64,000 nt of DNA from Symbiodinium natans (GCA_905221605.1 CAJNDS010000183.1:1-64000); one strand, 5' to 3'. Counted from the stretch's first letter, positions 13,901 to 22,243 are shown. Notes: generated by a model from the letters alone, not told the origin. Made by a program: numbers and translations.

Positions 13901-16900
13901 ACCCTAAACCCTAAACCCTTGGGAGGCTAGAAGACATCAACCGTCTCCTCTCCCCAGTGGAGGGAGCCAAACACTCAATTCAATCTAAACCCCGTAAACC
14001 CCGTAAACCCCGTAAACCCCCTAACCCCCTCAAACCCCTTAGTCCTCCTTGTGGGGTTTAGGGTGTAGGGTTTAGGGATGAGGGTTTAGGGTTTAGGGGT
14101 GTAATTTTTAAACCCGAAACCCTAAACCCTAAACCCTAAACCATAAAAGCCTTTGGTACCCTCAAGGGCTCGGCCTCCGGCTGACGGAGGACCGGAAAGC
14201 CATTTCGGTCGGTTTCGCCTGCGGCAACACCCACAAAAGGCAGCCCCAAAATGCCCCCTTCAACTTAGGCTTACAGTGGGTTTAGGGCTTAGGGATGTTT
14301 AGGGCTTAGGGCTTTGGGTTTGGGGCTGAATGTAAATTCCTTCTTGAGCTAGGGGATACTAGTATAAACTACCCCAACAAGGTACTACCTAGGAGTCTTT
14401 AGGTACAGTATATGGGCCTAAGCATTTCTTTCATCTTGACCTGTTGCATTTTGCCCTTGCTGCCCTTGCTGCGATAGGAAGCGGCCGGCAGTCTCAGACT
14501 TAGCTTCGTGTTCAGCAACGGTGCGGGTGCAACTGGTAGACATGTGGATTATCTGAAGTCGGTCAGAAGTCTGCAACGCTTCCAGGTCCTAAACCCTATA
14601 AGCCTATTCCAGAGACTCGCGCCCATGTCACCGTCACGCCTGTCACCCAGTCCTTCTGCTGATTTAGATCGAGGTCCACAAGCCTGAGGCAAGCCATGTG
14701 GTGCCAGCCATGTAGTGCAAACCGTGTGGTACTGCGGAGCAAAGAAGAGTCCACGTGTCTTTCACGCACCCATCCTCCAAAAAATGTCTATAGGTCTTTT
14801 GCGGCCGGGCCACAGAAGGCAGTTTCCGTCCCCAAAAGGGATGTTGAACGCGAACCCTGGTGCCAACGGATCCTGAAGCGAAGCCAGGCGTAGAAAGAAT
14901 CAAGGGACATGCACACCAACCAAAAGCTCAACGACAGCAAGGATCTGTGCAATACAAGAACATATGAAAAGGCATACATATAAATACATAAATATATTAA
15001 TATATATATATATACATAACACAATTAATACATATGACAGATGATGCACAGTAGAGTTCTGAAGGCTGAGACGTCGGTCCCGTCCTTGTCCTGGGTCAGC
15101 GACACGGTGACGACCTCGTGTTTTTTTAATGTAAGCTGTGTGAGGACTCTGAAGTCCATCCTGATCATCTACTCAGAACTGTACTTATAACCATATTAGG
15201 GCACTTAAGGGGCCTTACAAGTGGTTGTAAGTATTGGTCAATAAGTACCATGAACCCCTAAACCCTAAACCCTAAACCCTAAACCCTAAACCCCTCTAGG
15301 TATCAGCTAAAACTGGTTAAGAAGTACCATGAACCTCCAGGGTACATGTCTTCACCATTGCTCTTGAGTGCCTGCATACTGACATCCCCTGAACCCTAAA
15401 CCCTAAACCCTAAACCCTAAACCCTAGACCCCAGACCCTAGAATTGGTACGTATAGGCATGGCCCCCTGCTTGTCTCTCGCCGTGTGAAAGGGTTGGGGT
15501 TTCCTCAGGGACGAAACGAACCTCAAAAGGGTTTATGGTTCATATACCTTTAAGGTATAGTTATTAGGTGAATAAGAAATACAGTAATATAGGGCATATG
15601 ACCCCCTAATTGAATTCTAGTAGTATAGGGTTTATGCCCTCAATGGTAGGGTCCATTTGGTCCGCAAGGCTAGACCCTAAACCCTAAACCCTAAACCCTA
15701 AACCCTAAACCCTAAACCCTAAACCCTAAACCCTAAACCCTAAACCCTGGAGCCAGCCCAGACACATCCTTGGAATCCAGCTCAAAGTTCTCAAAGCAGG
15801 CATCCAGGCCCAGGAAATACTCGGGCGTGGTGGTACCGTCGAAGGAGTAACCCAAGAGATGCCTCAAGGGTTTAGGGTTTAGGGTTTTAGGGATTTAGGG
15901 GTTTAGGGGTTTAGGGTTTAGGGTTCAAGGTTTAGGGCTTAGGGGTTTAAGGTTTAGAGTTTTAGGGGTTTAGGGGTTTAGGGGTTTAGGGTTTAGGGTT
16001 CAAGGTTTAGGGTTAGGGGTTTAAGGTTTAGAGTTTAGGGTTTAGGGGTTTAGGGTTTGGGGTTTAGGGTTTCGGGGTTTAGGGCTTAGGGTTTGGGGCT
16101 TAGGGTCTGTGACCAGACTTGGCGGGCCGGTCTCTATACCACGCACCCAACGCACGCCTTTTGTGGTCCCTATTGCTGGGCTACATCGGAACCCCGAAAG
16201 CATATGAACCCCAGACCCCTAACCTTGAACCCCCTGAACCCCCTAAACCCCCCCTGAAACCCCTGAACCCCCTAAACCCCTGAGCCCCCCTAAACCCTAA
16301 ACCCTAAACCCCCTAAGCCCCATAAACCCCCACACAGCCCTCCAAACCCCTCCGGCCTGATTCTGGATCTACCACCATCACAGGCGATCAAGAACTTGCA
16401 GGTCACCTTGCAACCCCAAATTAGGGTTTAGGGTTTAGGGTTTATTGCGATTAGGGGATTAGGGTTTCAGGTGTTTCTTTGGGATCGCAGGGTTTGAAGG
16501 GGTAGAGTTCGTCCCAATGCCCAGCTTACTTTTGGTCGAGCAGGCCCTCCGCGCCCTTCATACTTCGAGTCTCGGGTCAAGGTTTAAGGTTTAGGGTTCA
16601 GGGTTTAGGGTTTAGGGTTGGGATAGCCGAGCAGAAGTTATGTAAATAGAGACTACCTAAGCCCCACACCCGAAATCTCCTCAGCGCCAATAAGCCCAAT
16701 AAGCCCTGCACCCCAGCTCCATTGGGGAACCCTAAACCCTTAACCCTAAACCCCTCAACCCGAAACCCTAAACCCTAACCCTAAACCCTAGCCCTAAACC
16801 TTAAACCTTGACCCTAAACCCTAAACCCTAAACCCTCAACCTAGGCTTTAAAGTGTTTAGATGGCTTGGGGTTTTCGTATCCGGCCAGGCACCGTCTGCG

Positions 16901-18132
16901 CACCACCCGGAACTTTGAGATGGCACTGCACTCCCATGGGGCCTCCAGCAAGGGTTTAGGGGTTTAGGCTTTAGGGCCTTTAGGGTTTAGGGTTTAGGGT
17001 TTAGGGTTTAGGGTTTAGGGTTTAGGGTTTAGGACTCAGGGTTTAGGGTTTCGGCTTTCGGGTTTAGAGTTTCGGATTTAGGGTTTAGAGTGTCGGGTTT
17101 AGATGGGTTTAAGGGTTTAGGGGTTTAGGGTTTAGGGTTCAGGGTTTTAGGGCGGTAGGGTGCATAAGGCAAGAGAAGCGCCCCATGGAAGCAGCCCACG
17201 CCACTGACCAGACGCATAGGGTTGTGGGGCGGTTTAGGGTTTAGGGTTTAGGGTTTAGGGTTTAGGGTTTAGGGTTAGGATGACTGTGGCCCCCTTTGTG
17301 AGCCGGCCTTCTGTGAAGGAATCCAGTTCCACCCCACGCCGGATCGTCATCTTCTTCCTCATGCTGACTACTTGGCGGTTCATGGGTAGCTACTTATTAA
17401 ATGGTTTAGGGTTTAGGGTTTAGGGTTTAGGATTTAGGGTGTAGGGCTACTTGGAGGTTCATGGTACTTATTGACCACTTATAGCTGTACTTATAACCCA
17501 CTGATAAGCCCCTTAAGTGCCCTAATAGGGGTTATAAGTACAGTTATAAGTACAGTTGTAATTGGTTAATAAGCACCATGAACCTCCAAGTATAAGTGGG
17601 GATCTACGTTATACGTAAGGTAGCTACGGTTATAGCTGCTTATAACCTTACTTAGGGTACTTGTGCCCCTACTTATACCAACCCATGAACCTTCAAGTAG
17701 AAGTTCGGGATGTAGCACCGCGCATGGACGGAGGAAAAGCGGCGCACCAGCCCCAGAAACTTGGGAAGTGTGGAGAGGGGGTTGGGGGCAGGGGAGGGGG
17801 TGGGGAAGGGTCGAGATGCGGTCAGAGGTGCTTCCCGCCCTGGGTCCAGTCGGGGAGCTCCTTCAGGTACTCCGTCAGGTAGCGCTCGGTTTCCTTGGCT
17901 GCTGAGCAAATGGCGGACAGCTTGCGGCAACAATCGCCAGCAACGCCCAGACGCCACACACTTCAAACATTCCAAGTCAACTCATCGCATGCCCCAATAC
18001 TAAACCCACTCTCACCCCCGCTGGAAAAATGGTACAAGGTAGGTCTGCTGCACGGTCCTACACCTTCAACATCAGCCCTAAGGCCTGAAGCAAAAAACCC
18101 GGTTTAGGGTCTAGGGTTGAGGGATAGATCCT

Positions 18133-18167
<35 letters not shown>

Positions 18168-21100
18168 GGGGGGGGGTTAGTACTCGGGGGGGAAGCGAGT
18201 AGTCTGTCAATAAGAAAAATGGCCCCTATACACCCTAAACCCTGATGTTAGGGTTTAGGGTTTAGGGTTTAGGGTTTAGGGTTTAGGGTTTAGGGTTTAG
18301 GGTTTAGGGTTGAGGGTTGAGGGTTGAGGGTTTAGGGTTTAGGGTTTAGGGCCCTTACGCAGTCGGGCAGCGTATTGGCGGATGCCGAGGATTCCATGGT
18401 AGACCTCAAACCCCAAACCCTAAACCCCAAACCCTAAACCCTAAACCCTAAACCCTAAACCCCTAAACCTAAACCCTAAACCCCTAAACCCCAAGCCCAA
18501 AAACACTGTGGAGTTCAGGGAGCTTCGGGGTTCCCGGTTAAACCCTCATGATCCAGCGCCACGGATTTCTACGCGTGTAAGCTTAGCTTATGCTGCGCTG
18601 CGACATGAATCAGATCGTGCAGGTCCTAGATCGCTACTTGACCCATCGTGATCAGGTGGCTCGTGCAGCCTCGACCAGAAACTATCGAAAACAGGGCGCT
18701 CGAAAAGATGAAACGGTCACATCGTAAGCCCTTCCTGTGGAAACGGCTCGCCCTCTACGTCTGTGCATATTTGGAGAGGTGCCTGAGCCACCCCGCCCGT
18801 CGCAACCACCGCATTTTACAAGGGTTTCGGTTCAACCCCTTAGGATTTAATGGGTTTTGGGCTAAGGTATGGGATATCGTTTCGGCTAGAAAGGGCAAAG
18901 GCTTGTCAAAGCGCCTCCAGCGGAGATGTTTGGACAGAGAGCACGGCCTTGATGGGCTTGTTCTCCTTTTGAGGGCCGCTTGGGGCTTGGGGGGGGGGGG
19001 GGAACCCCATGCATATGTCTGCATATATTTGAATCTGTCTAAACATGTGTATGTGCACACACATACATACATACATACATACATGCATGCATGCATGCAT
19101 GCATGCATACATACATACATACATACATGTATGTGTGTGCCTTGTTATAGGCATCATCGTGTAAATCTTGTATACTACTAATCCTGCATAAATGTTGTCT
19201 GCTTGCAAGTCTTGGGTGGGAGAGCCCCGAGCCGCCACCAACCGTGGAAATGCTTCAGCCGCCGGGTTGAGGGCTTCGGCTTTTTAAGGCTGAATTTGAG
19301 AATTTTTGGGGCCCCTTTAGGGTTTCAGAAATCCAGGATTTTTCAGGTTTAGGGTTTGAGGGTACAGGGCAGGGTTCGGGTTTCAGGGTTTAGGGGGGTA
19401 TTAGATCGTATCTGCTTTGGTCAACTGACTGGCAACGGTCAACCTAGACGAAGGTGCTCACGGCGCAACGGCAGCGCTTCAAACTGCCCGACATGCGTGC
19501 CAAACCTTGGCACCAAGCCTGCTTCTCCATGATTCTCATCTCTTTCAGCAGATTGCCATTCTTCCTGGGCATTGTAAGCTAGTCGCAGGGTCTGGCACTA
19601 GGATGTGGGGTTGCAGGGCTACCGAGTCGTGGAAATTCAAGGCTGGGTCTCAAAAATGACGCGCTCCCCTTGACGATCACCCACATACGGTTTAGGGTTT
19701 AGGGTTTAGGGTATAGGGTTTAGGGTTTTGGGTTTAGGGTTTAGGGTGCAGTTGCGCCAGTTCTGGTACCTACATGGCCACGTGGACGAGGCATGCTTAG
19801 CTACGCGCCAGTGCCTGTGAGAGTAGCCTGACCGACGGAACTCGGATCTGCAATCACCCTAAACCCAAAACCCAAAACCATAAACCCTAAACCCTAAACA
19901 TGCGAACTCTCTCGGGCAGAGCTCCACTTCAGCTGAGCCTCAGAAGCTTTCCTTCCACCTCAGTCGGCAAGACCTGAAAGACGATCTCGGGCAGGCTTCG
20001 GAGGATTAGGGACAACAACATAAACATACTAATAATACTGGCAACAATAATACTAAAGATAACAATAGTAAGAATAATCATAATCATAATAACATGGATT
20101 AGGGACCTCGGACCCAGTGTGGCTTTCGGGCTGCGAGATCTTGGCACCTGGGTTTGGGGCTTCGGGTCTAGGGTTTAGGGATTTGGGGTGTGGGCTTAGG
20201 TTCTAGCAGGGTGCAAGAATTTTGTGTGGGCTGGGGAATCAGAACCCGCAGTGCAAACAATCCAGGATTCGTGGCGTGGGGCGTCGTAGAGCTTAGGCTT
20301 CGACGCTTCAAGTCTGGCTGGGCACCGGAAGCATGCTTCGAACTGCCACGATCCGCGGCCGGGATGTAGGATCGAAGAGCCACAGAACACACTGCATCTG
20401 TAAAGCCCAAGACCCTGAACAGTTCGAAGCACTCATGCCCCTGAACCCTAAACCCTAAACCCTAAACCCTAAACCCTAAACCCTAAACCCCGAACCCCAA
20501 ACCCCTAACCCAAACCCCTAAACCCTAAACTCTTCAGCCGCGTCAAGCACAACGAGGCACCTCGAGACTCCGCGGGACCACCCCAGAGGCCTGGGTGCTT
20601 TGGAGGGCTTCGGCTTGTAGGGTCTTGAACTTGTAGGGTCGCATTAGGGTTTAGGGTTTAGGGTCTAAGGTTTAAGGTTTAGGGTTTAGGGTTTAGGGTT
20701 TAGGGACTAGGGTTTAGGGTTTAGGGTTTAGGGACTAGGGTTTAGGGTTTAGGGTTTAGGGTTGGTTTAGGGTTTAGGGCCCAGGGGTCTTGAGGTCTCG
20801 CCTTGGTGATCTGCGCTGGCTCGGTCAGGGCGTCAATGATGGCAACCTCTTCAGCGTTTCAGGGCCCAAGCCAAATCCTACAACTGGGGGCATGTTTTGG
20901 GGTCCTTATTTTACGGGGATCCTACATATTGGGGGTCCCTTATTCTCGTAAACCCCATTGAGCTTCGCCAGGAAGAACCTGGCAAAGGCGGACTAGCCGA
21001 AAGACCCAACCGACGGCAGATTCAAGTGGTTCCAAACACCTTGCATTGGATAGAGATGGCTTGTGAAGCCAATGTTCCCCCTGAGAGGGCTGCCGGTGTC

Positions 21101-22028
21101 CTCTCCACGGGAACAGGTTGCTACTGCTTGGCTGAGACACTACTAATTGCATAAGAACCCCCAAAAAATGAAAAAAACAAAAAAAGCTGTTCTTCCTTAT
21201 AAAGGGTAGTACAGGGGGTGTTATTTTCTATTCTTTTGGGGGTTCTTAAGCAAGTAGTAGGACGTCACTGCTCAAGCATTTGAGACACCGAGCTCTGCAC
21301 CTGGCATCCGCGCGATGCCCTCGGTGCATCCAGCAAGTCAATCGCAGGGAAAAGATTGCGGCTATACTCCCCTTAAAACCTTAATAAAAATACTATATTA
21401 TAAATATCCTCTTGGGTTTTTATATGAACAAAAAAGTTCCCAAGGGTGATATAGTCGGTTCAGTCTCAAAAGATAGTGACGTGACATGTTGACATGCCAT
21501 GAATATAACATGACATGATAAGACGTGATGCGTGTTTGGGGCGGTGGCGATGCTGTTGCAACCCAGGGCACCGCAGCGTGCGCAACATTTGCGGAACATA
21601 GCTTGGGTCCCGACAGCTCTGCAGCCAGTAGGAGTCCCACCGGGCCTCCAGGCATTCTGGGCACCGACAAGTTACATCTCGGGCGTGTAACCCTGAACCG
21701 TCCACCCCCCCACCACCCCCACCCCCACCCCCCCGGACCCCCCAAAAGTATGCAAGATAATAGCCCGACATGTTCCACACACTTTGGGGGTGGTTTAGGC
21801 ACAGCCCTGAGCTCCAAACCCCTGACTGAACTCCTGCTTTTCAACGCCCGGGAAGTTCTTTTTCTGCTCCTGCAACCGAACTGAACTTGGGCCCCTAGCA
21901 AAAATGTTCATAATTCCTGCTCATTCTTAGGAATTTCAGCCCCAAAATTTTAAACATGTTCCCCAAGTATCCCTGTCACAAGGAAGGCCTGCACCCACCA
22001 CCAGGCAATCGACTTCCGAAGCGGTGCC
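1854..22028 (-). CDS. FAD-dependent aromatic-ring hydroxylase-type monooxygenase, split into at least 19 exons
   Basis: Flavoprotein monooxygenase of the FAD_binding_3 (PheA/MhpA/UbiH-like) family, which uses NAD(P)H and O2 to hydroxylate a substrate. Family motifs occur in order on the minus strand. GxGxxG is split between 22.0 and 21.6 kb (VVGAG + PVGLLLAAEL). The second beta strand acid VAIID is at 20.8 kb, and ECFELFRVLGFTDAV is at 20.4 kb. TERYLTEYL is at 17.9 kb, and the DG motif FLIACDGGRSRIR is at 16.4 kb. LLGYSFDGTTTPEYFLGLD is at 15.8 kb, and the GD motif GRVFLAGDACHCHSPFGGQG at 12.3 kb. NMGFQDAKNLAWKLA is at 11.3 kb and LFLVRPDHH at 3.3 kb. The protein ends in a hydrophobic tail at 1.9 kb, so it is probably tail-anchored in a membrane. 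Splice phases agree at most junctions. Five introns start with GC. Introns contain telomere-like arrays and MITEs. Exons between 10.9 and 3.4 kb and between 15.7 and 13.5 kb are incomplete, and the initiator Met was not located. Substrate unknown. Confidence 0.85.
2136..2256 (-). CDS. Monooxygenase exon near C-terminus
   Basis: Reads AVYRYFREACGISHGKPEEH, then a moderately hydrophobic stretch PAACWSVFSGVALTASVIY. Acceptor GGCCAG|GA, donor TACAG|GTATGT (consensus, phase 2). Both neighbours fit in phase. It lies beyond the family core, so function is not assignable. Confidence 0.72.
2430..2481 (-). CDS. Monooxygenase exon near C-terminus
   Basis: Reads AYTPSTKDPNWAYEALE between AGTTCAG|GCC and GAGG|GTATGTGG (consensus donor, phase 1). 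The next exon begins with the two bases that complete a Gly codon. A long TTTAGGG array begins 16 bases beyond the acceptor, so the intron upstream of this exon is partly telomere-like repeat. Confidence 0.75.
2497..2643. repeat. Interstitial telomere-like array, TTTAGGG
   Basis: About 20 near-perfect TTTAGGG units on the plus strand. It lies between monooxygenase exons at 2.48 and 3.3 kb, so it is intronic. Confidence 0.95.
2738..2864. mobile_element. MITE family A copy
   Basis: Same termini (TTGGGATGTTCCC ... GGGGGAGCATCCCAA) with more divergence; lies in the monooxygenase intron between 3.3 and 2.5 kb. Confidence 0.8.
3305..3370 (-). CDS. Monooxygenase exon: LVRPD motif
   Basis: 22 codons including GQCLFLVRPDHH, the near-C-terminal LVRPDGY motif of FAD_binding_3 hydroxylases (C-terminal thioredoxin-like part). 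Acceptor GACTCAG|GTG; donor CAT|GTAGCT, phase 0, in register with the next exon. Confidence 0.78.
4380..4475. repeat. (TA)n microsatellite
   Basis: TATATA runs with TATACATA variants. Others lie at about 494-513, 33613-33660, 42782-42858, 53615-53687, 57340-57415 and 63325-63384. Confidence 0.9.
5797..5921. mobile_element. MITE family F copy
   Basis: GTAGGGTATGAGGGAATGAGG ... CCTCATTCCCTC repeated, with ACCCTATATAATCCC/GGGATCTAGGGT arms. The right end shows a CATTCCCT 9-base unit repeated about four times. Confidence 0.75.
5999..6112. repeat. Interstitial telomere-like array, CCCTAAA
   Basis: About 14 perfect CCCTAAA units within the monooxygenase gene region. Confidence 0.95.
7437..7546. 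mobile_element. MITE family C with G homopolymer
   Basis: CCATTTGCTTAAGAACCCCCC ... GGGGGTTCTTGAGCAAACGG. The arm carries a run of more than 20 G, an expansion of the family's terminal G/C block. Confidence 0.82.
7879..8041. mobile_element. MITE family E copy with telomere-like repeat inside
   Basis: GGGTCCATTTGTAGTAATTAC ... GTACTGCAAGTGGACCC ends. The loop contains AATTCCTAAACCCTAAACCC, about three CCCTAAA units inserted within the element. Confidence 0.8.
8103..8253. mobile_element. MITE family C copy
   Basis: CTACTATTTGCTTAAGAACGCCC ... GGGGGTTCTTAAGCAGATAG termini with C-rich expansion inside. Confidence 0.8.
9098..9241. mobile_element. MITE family B, intact copy
   Basis: TACTTGGAGGTTCATGGTACTTAT ... 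ATAAGTACCATGAACCTCCAAGTA terminal inverted repeats of at least 24 bp; the interior is also partly palindromic (GTACAGTTAT/ATAACTGTAC). Confidence 0.85.
9304..9375. repeat. Interstitial telomere-like array, TTTAGGG
   Basis: Ten perfect TTTAGGG units directly following a MITE at 9098-9241. Confidence 0.95.
9870..9997. mobile_element. MITE family D copy
   Basis: TGGGGGTTTACGAAAATCAGGG ... CTCAATTTTCGGAAACCCCCT. Confidence 0.78.
10580..10669. repeat. Interstitial telomere-like array, CCCTAAA
   Basis: Thirteen CCCTAAA units next to a region with candidate monooxygenase exons. Confidence 0.95.
10896..10973 (-). CDS. Monooxygenase exon: LLxSYE segment
   Basis: Reads AQRCGGPTSSLLLSYESAW, matching LLDSYExER of the family, followed by AHETDAL. 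Acceptor GTTGTAG|A completes the Lys codon left by the previous exon. Donor CT|GTAAGC is consensus, phase 2. The usual ERxP after SYE is replaced, so this region has diverged. Confidence 0.7.
11300..11360 (-). CDS. Monooxygenase exon: QDAKNLAWKLA
   Basis: Reads MNMGFQDAKNLAWKLATAI, the family helix MNxGxQDAxNLAWKLA that follows the GD motif. Acceptor GCCGCAG|GC, donor ATCAA|GTGCCT (phase 2). This and the preceding exon together make the family assignment secure. Confidence 0.88.
11382..11530. repeat. Variant array: GGGCTTA changing to GGGTTTA then GGGGTTT
   Basis: Ten or so GGGCTTA units, then GGGTTTA, then GGGGTTT, in one block. It sits in the intron between the GD-motif and QDAKNLAWKLA exons. 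Blocks of one variant followed by another suggest local amplification of single mutated units. Confidence 0.93.
12289..12364 (-). CDS. Monooxygenase exon: GD motif (GRVFLAGDA)
   Basis: The diagnostic exon: GRVFLAGDACHCHSPFGGQ, the GD motif and P-loop-like turn that bind the FAD ribose and pyrophosphate. It ends GGA CAA G|GCCTGC, a GC donor, and the next exon begins GC ATG AAC, restoring GGQGMN. The following 0.9-kb intron holds a GGGCTTA/GGGTTTA array. Confidence 0.88.
12638..12940. repeat. Interstitial telomere-like array, CCCTAAA with CCCTATAAA variants
   Basis: About 300 bp of CCCTAAA with regularly spaced CCCTATAAA units, in the intron just upstream (in array order) of the exon ending at 12969. 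Confidence 0.95.
12969..13022 (-). CDS. Monooxygenase exon before GD motif
   Basis: 18 codons reading VKPGSVKWLTHFRVNSRQ, the strand that leads to the GD motif. Acceptor CCCAG|GTC; donor CGCCAG|GCAGCT is a GC donor. Using it gives FRVNSRQ-VECYGRGRVFLAGDA, which aligns without gaps to the family pattern. Reading on to a GT about 9 bases further would add three residues. Confidence 0.78.
13427..13474 (-). CDS. Monooxygenase exon between DG and GD motifs
   Basis: Exactly 16 codons (VEDVLKVARSRGLGQQ) between acceptor GTGTAG|GTG and donor CAG|GTGACA, phase 0 at both ends. It corresponds to the helix that precedes the strand WxxxFxVxxR in this family and joins in phase to the next exon. Confidence 0.68.
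13724..13817. mobile_element. MITE family A copy
   Basis: TTGGGATGTTCCCCCC ... GGGGGGAACATCCCA ends with the AGTCCTTAGTAGGGATT arms; directly after a T9/G17 homopolymer pair. Confidence 0.82.
15175..15338. mobile_element. MITE family B remnant interrupted by telomere-like array
   Basis: Family-B right half (…AATAAGTACCATGAACC) runs straight into six CCCTAAA units, then a second right end (AAGAAGTACCATGAACCTCCAG). The repeat occupies the place of the terminal bases. Confidence 0.7.
15746..15862 (-). CDS. Monooxygenase exon after DG motif
   Basis: Reads HLLGYSFDGTTTPEYFLGLD and continues ACFENFELDSKDVSGLAP. This matches the family sequence LGIxFEGxTxPExFLxxDV that follows the DG motif. Acceptor CTTGAG|G. 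The exon runs directly into a telomere-like array, so the donor is the repeat itself (CCAGG|GTTTAGGG, phase 2). Confidence 0.8.
15865..16105. repeat. Degenerate telomere-like array (mixed TTTAGGG, TTTTAGGGG)
   Basis: Irregular units of 6 to 9 bases, clearly older than the perfect arrays. Fills the intron between monooxygenase exons at 16357 and 15862. Confidence 0.9.
16357..16406 (-). CDS. Monooxygenase exon: DG motif
   Basis: Reads VTCKFLIACDGGRSRIR, a clear match to the conserved LVGADGxxSxVR motif that contacts FAD and NAD(P)H. It ends in phase 2 at ATCAG|GCCGGA, a GC donor, and the next exon supplies the third base of the Arg codon. Confidence 0.82.
16530..16562 (-). CDS. Monooxygenase micro-exon before DG motif
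   Basis: About 33 nt reading YEGRGGPARPK, closed by a consensus donor AAA|GTAAGC in phase 0. It joins directly to VTCKFLIACDGG of the next exon, giving the usual G-rich turn before the DG motif. The acceptor (GAAG|TAT) is weak and the exon may begin up to about 10 bases earlier. Confidence 0.55.
17285..17363 (-). CDS. Monooxygenase exon: strand region before the DG motif
   Basis: Reads MTIRRGVELDSFTEG, like the family segment VxVRxGxELVSFxQD that precedes the DG motif. Acceptor AGTCAG|C. The donor ACA|GTCATC is one of several possible. A MITE terminal repeat starts only a few bases upstream of the acceptor, so a transposable element abuts this exon. Confidence 0.55.
17369..17700. mobile_element. 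Nested MITE family B: copy within a copy, plus a telomere-like array
   Basis: An outer family-B end (CTACTTGGCGGTTCATGGG) starts at 17369 and its partner (CCCATGAACCTTCAAGTAG) ends at 17700. Between them lie a TTTAGGG array (17403-17445) and a complete inner family-B element (about 17448-17592). The outer element abuts a monooxygenase exon acceptor. Confidence 0.75.
17832..17901 (-). CDS. Monooxygenase exon: TERYL segment
   Basis: Strong acceptor with pyrimidine tract (CCGCCATTTGCTCAG). Reads AKETERYLTEYLKELPDW, matching the family pattern QxxTExxLxxxLxxLP. The frame meets a TGA at 17822-17824. The proposed end uses a GC donor (GGGAA|GCACCT) that keeps phase with the next exon; if that donor is not used, the frame terminates here. 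Confidence 0.62.
18247..18352. repeat. Interstitial telomere-like array, TTTAGGG with GGGTTGA units
   Basis: Abuts the donor site of the 18359-18404 exon, so the intron begins almost at once with repeat. Confidence 0.92.
18359..18404 (-). CDS. Monooxygenase exon (short)
   Basis: Reads VYHGILGIRQYAARL between acceptor TTTGAG|GTC and a good GT donor, C|GTAAGG. It ends in phase 1, and the next exon begins with the two bases needed to finish the codon. It sits just before the conserved TExxL segment. A telomere-like array starts beside the donor on the downstream (lower-coordinate) side. Confidence 0.65.
19054..19134. repeat. (ACAT)n / (GCAT)n microsatellite
   Basis: ACATACAT units, then GCATGCAT, then ACATACAT, symmetrical around the GCAT block. 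Confidence 0.92.
19444..19572 (-). CDS. Short open frame in monooxygenase intron region
   Basis: 43 codons from ATG to TAG: MPRKNGNLLKEMRIMEKQAW then basic residues. It lies between recognised monooxygenase exons at 20.4 and 18.4 kb on the same strand and could be an extra exon. The antisense strand has a textbook acceptor/donor pair (CTCTTTCAG, ATT|GTAAGC), so it is ambiguous. Confidence 0.3.
   Translation of the reverse strand: MPRKNGNLLKEMRIMEKQAWCQGLARMSGSLKRCRCAVSTFV
20345..20440 (-). CDS. Monooxygenase exon: RTLE-type helix region
   Basis: After acceptor TTCAG the frame reads GHECFELFRVLGFTDAV, matching the family segment RTLExFRxLGLxDxV. Phase 0 at the start agrees with the previous exon. 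The frame stays open past 20.3 kb, so the lower boundary given here is a guess; several GT or GC donors would fit. Confidence 0.62.
20802..20846 (-). CDS. Monooxygenase exon: second beta strand (VAIID)
   Basis: Reads VAIIDALTEPAQITK. The Asp after the hydrophobic strand is the usual ribose-binding acid at the end of beta 2, and the following EPAQITK fits the family segment before the RTLE helix. Acceptor GAAGAG|GTT; donor AAG|GCGAGA is a GC donor, phase 0. Confidence 0.75.
20886..20957. mobile_element. MITE family D copy
   Basis: Short element with GGGGGCATGTTTTGGGGTCC ... GGGGTCCCTTATTCTCGTAAACCCC. Family D copies share GGGGTTT(A/C)CGAAAAT ends and GGATCC-like centres. Confidence 0.65.
21141..21260. 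mobile_element. MITE family C copy
   Basis: CTACTAATTGCATAAGAACCCCC ... GGGGGTTCTTAAGCAAGTAGTAG, well-paired ends; in the monooxygenase intron between 21.6 and 20.8 kb. Confidence 0.83.
21587..21645 (-). CDS. Monooxygenase exon: completes GxGxxG helix
   Basis: Begins in phase 1 and gives PVGLLLAAELSG, the helix after the GxG loop, exactly as in FAD_binding_3 proteins. The chosen donor (AAT|GTTGCG) leaves phase 0, which matches the next exon. The 3' end is less certain than the 5' end. The unit at 21.37-21.45 kb in the following intron is a MITE-like repeat. Confidence 0.72.
21989..22028 (-). CDS. Monooxygenase exon: start of FAD-binding Rossmann fold
   Basis: The exon reads GTASEVDCLVVGAG, the beta strand and first two glycines of the GxGxxG dinucleotide-binding loop. 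The acceptor is a pyrimidine-rich CTTCCTCAG. The donor is CAG|GCCTTCC, a GC donor; it ends in phase 1, which the next exon (GC CCG GTG) completes to GAGPVG. Whether this is the first coding exon is not known. Confidence 0.75.
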
Positions 22029-22243
22029 CTGAGGAAGCCGGGCTCAACAAGCTGGGGGAGAGGCGTAGGGCTCAGGGCCCCTTAATGATTCGAATGGGTT
22101 TAGGGTTTAGGGTTTAGGGTTTCGGGTTTCGGGTTTCGGGTTTAGGGTTTAGGGGTTTTGGGAGTTATATTTCGTATACTTCATAAAGGGACCCTATAAG
22201 GGAAGACTATTAAGTAATTGCTCCGACCCCTATGTTAGGGTTC

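Noticed and set aside
17822-17901. Stop codon of a separate upstream gene
   Set aside because: The TGA at 17822 first suggested a gene end. The TERYL segment belongs in the middle of the monooxygenase, and a GC donor just before the stop restores phase, so termination here is unlikely.
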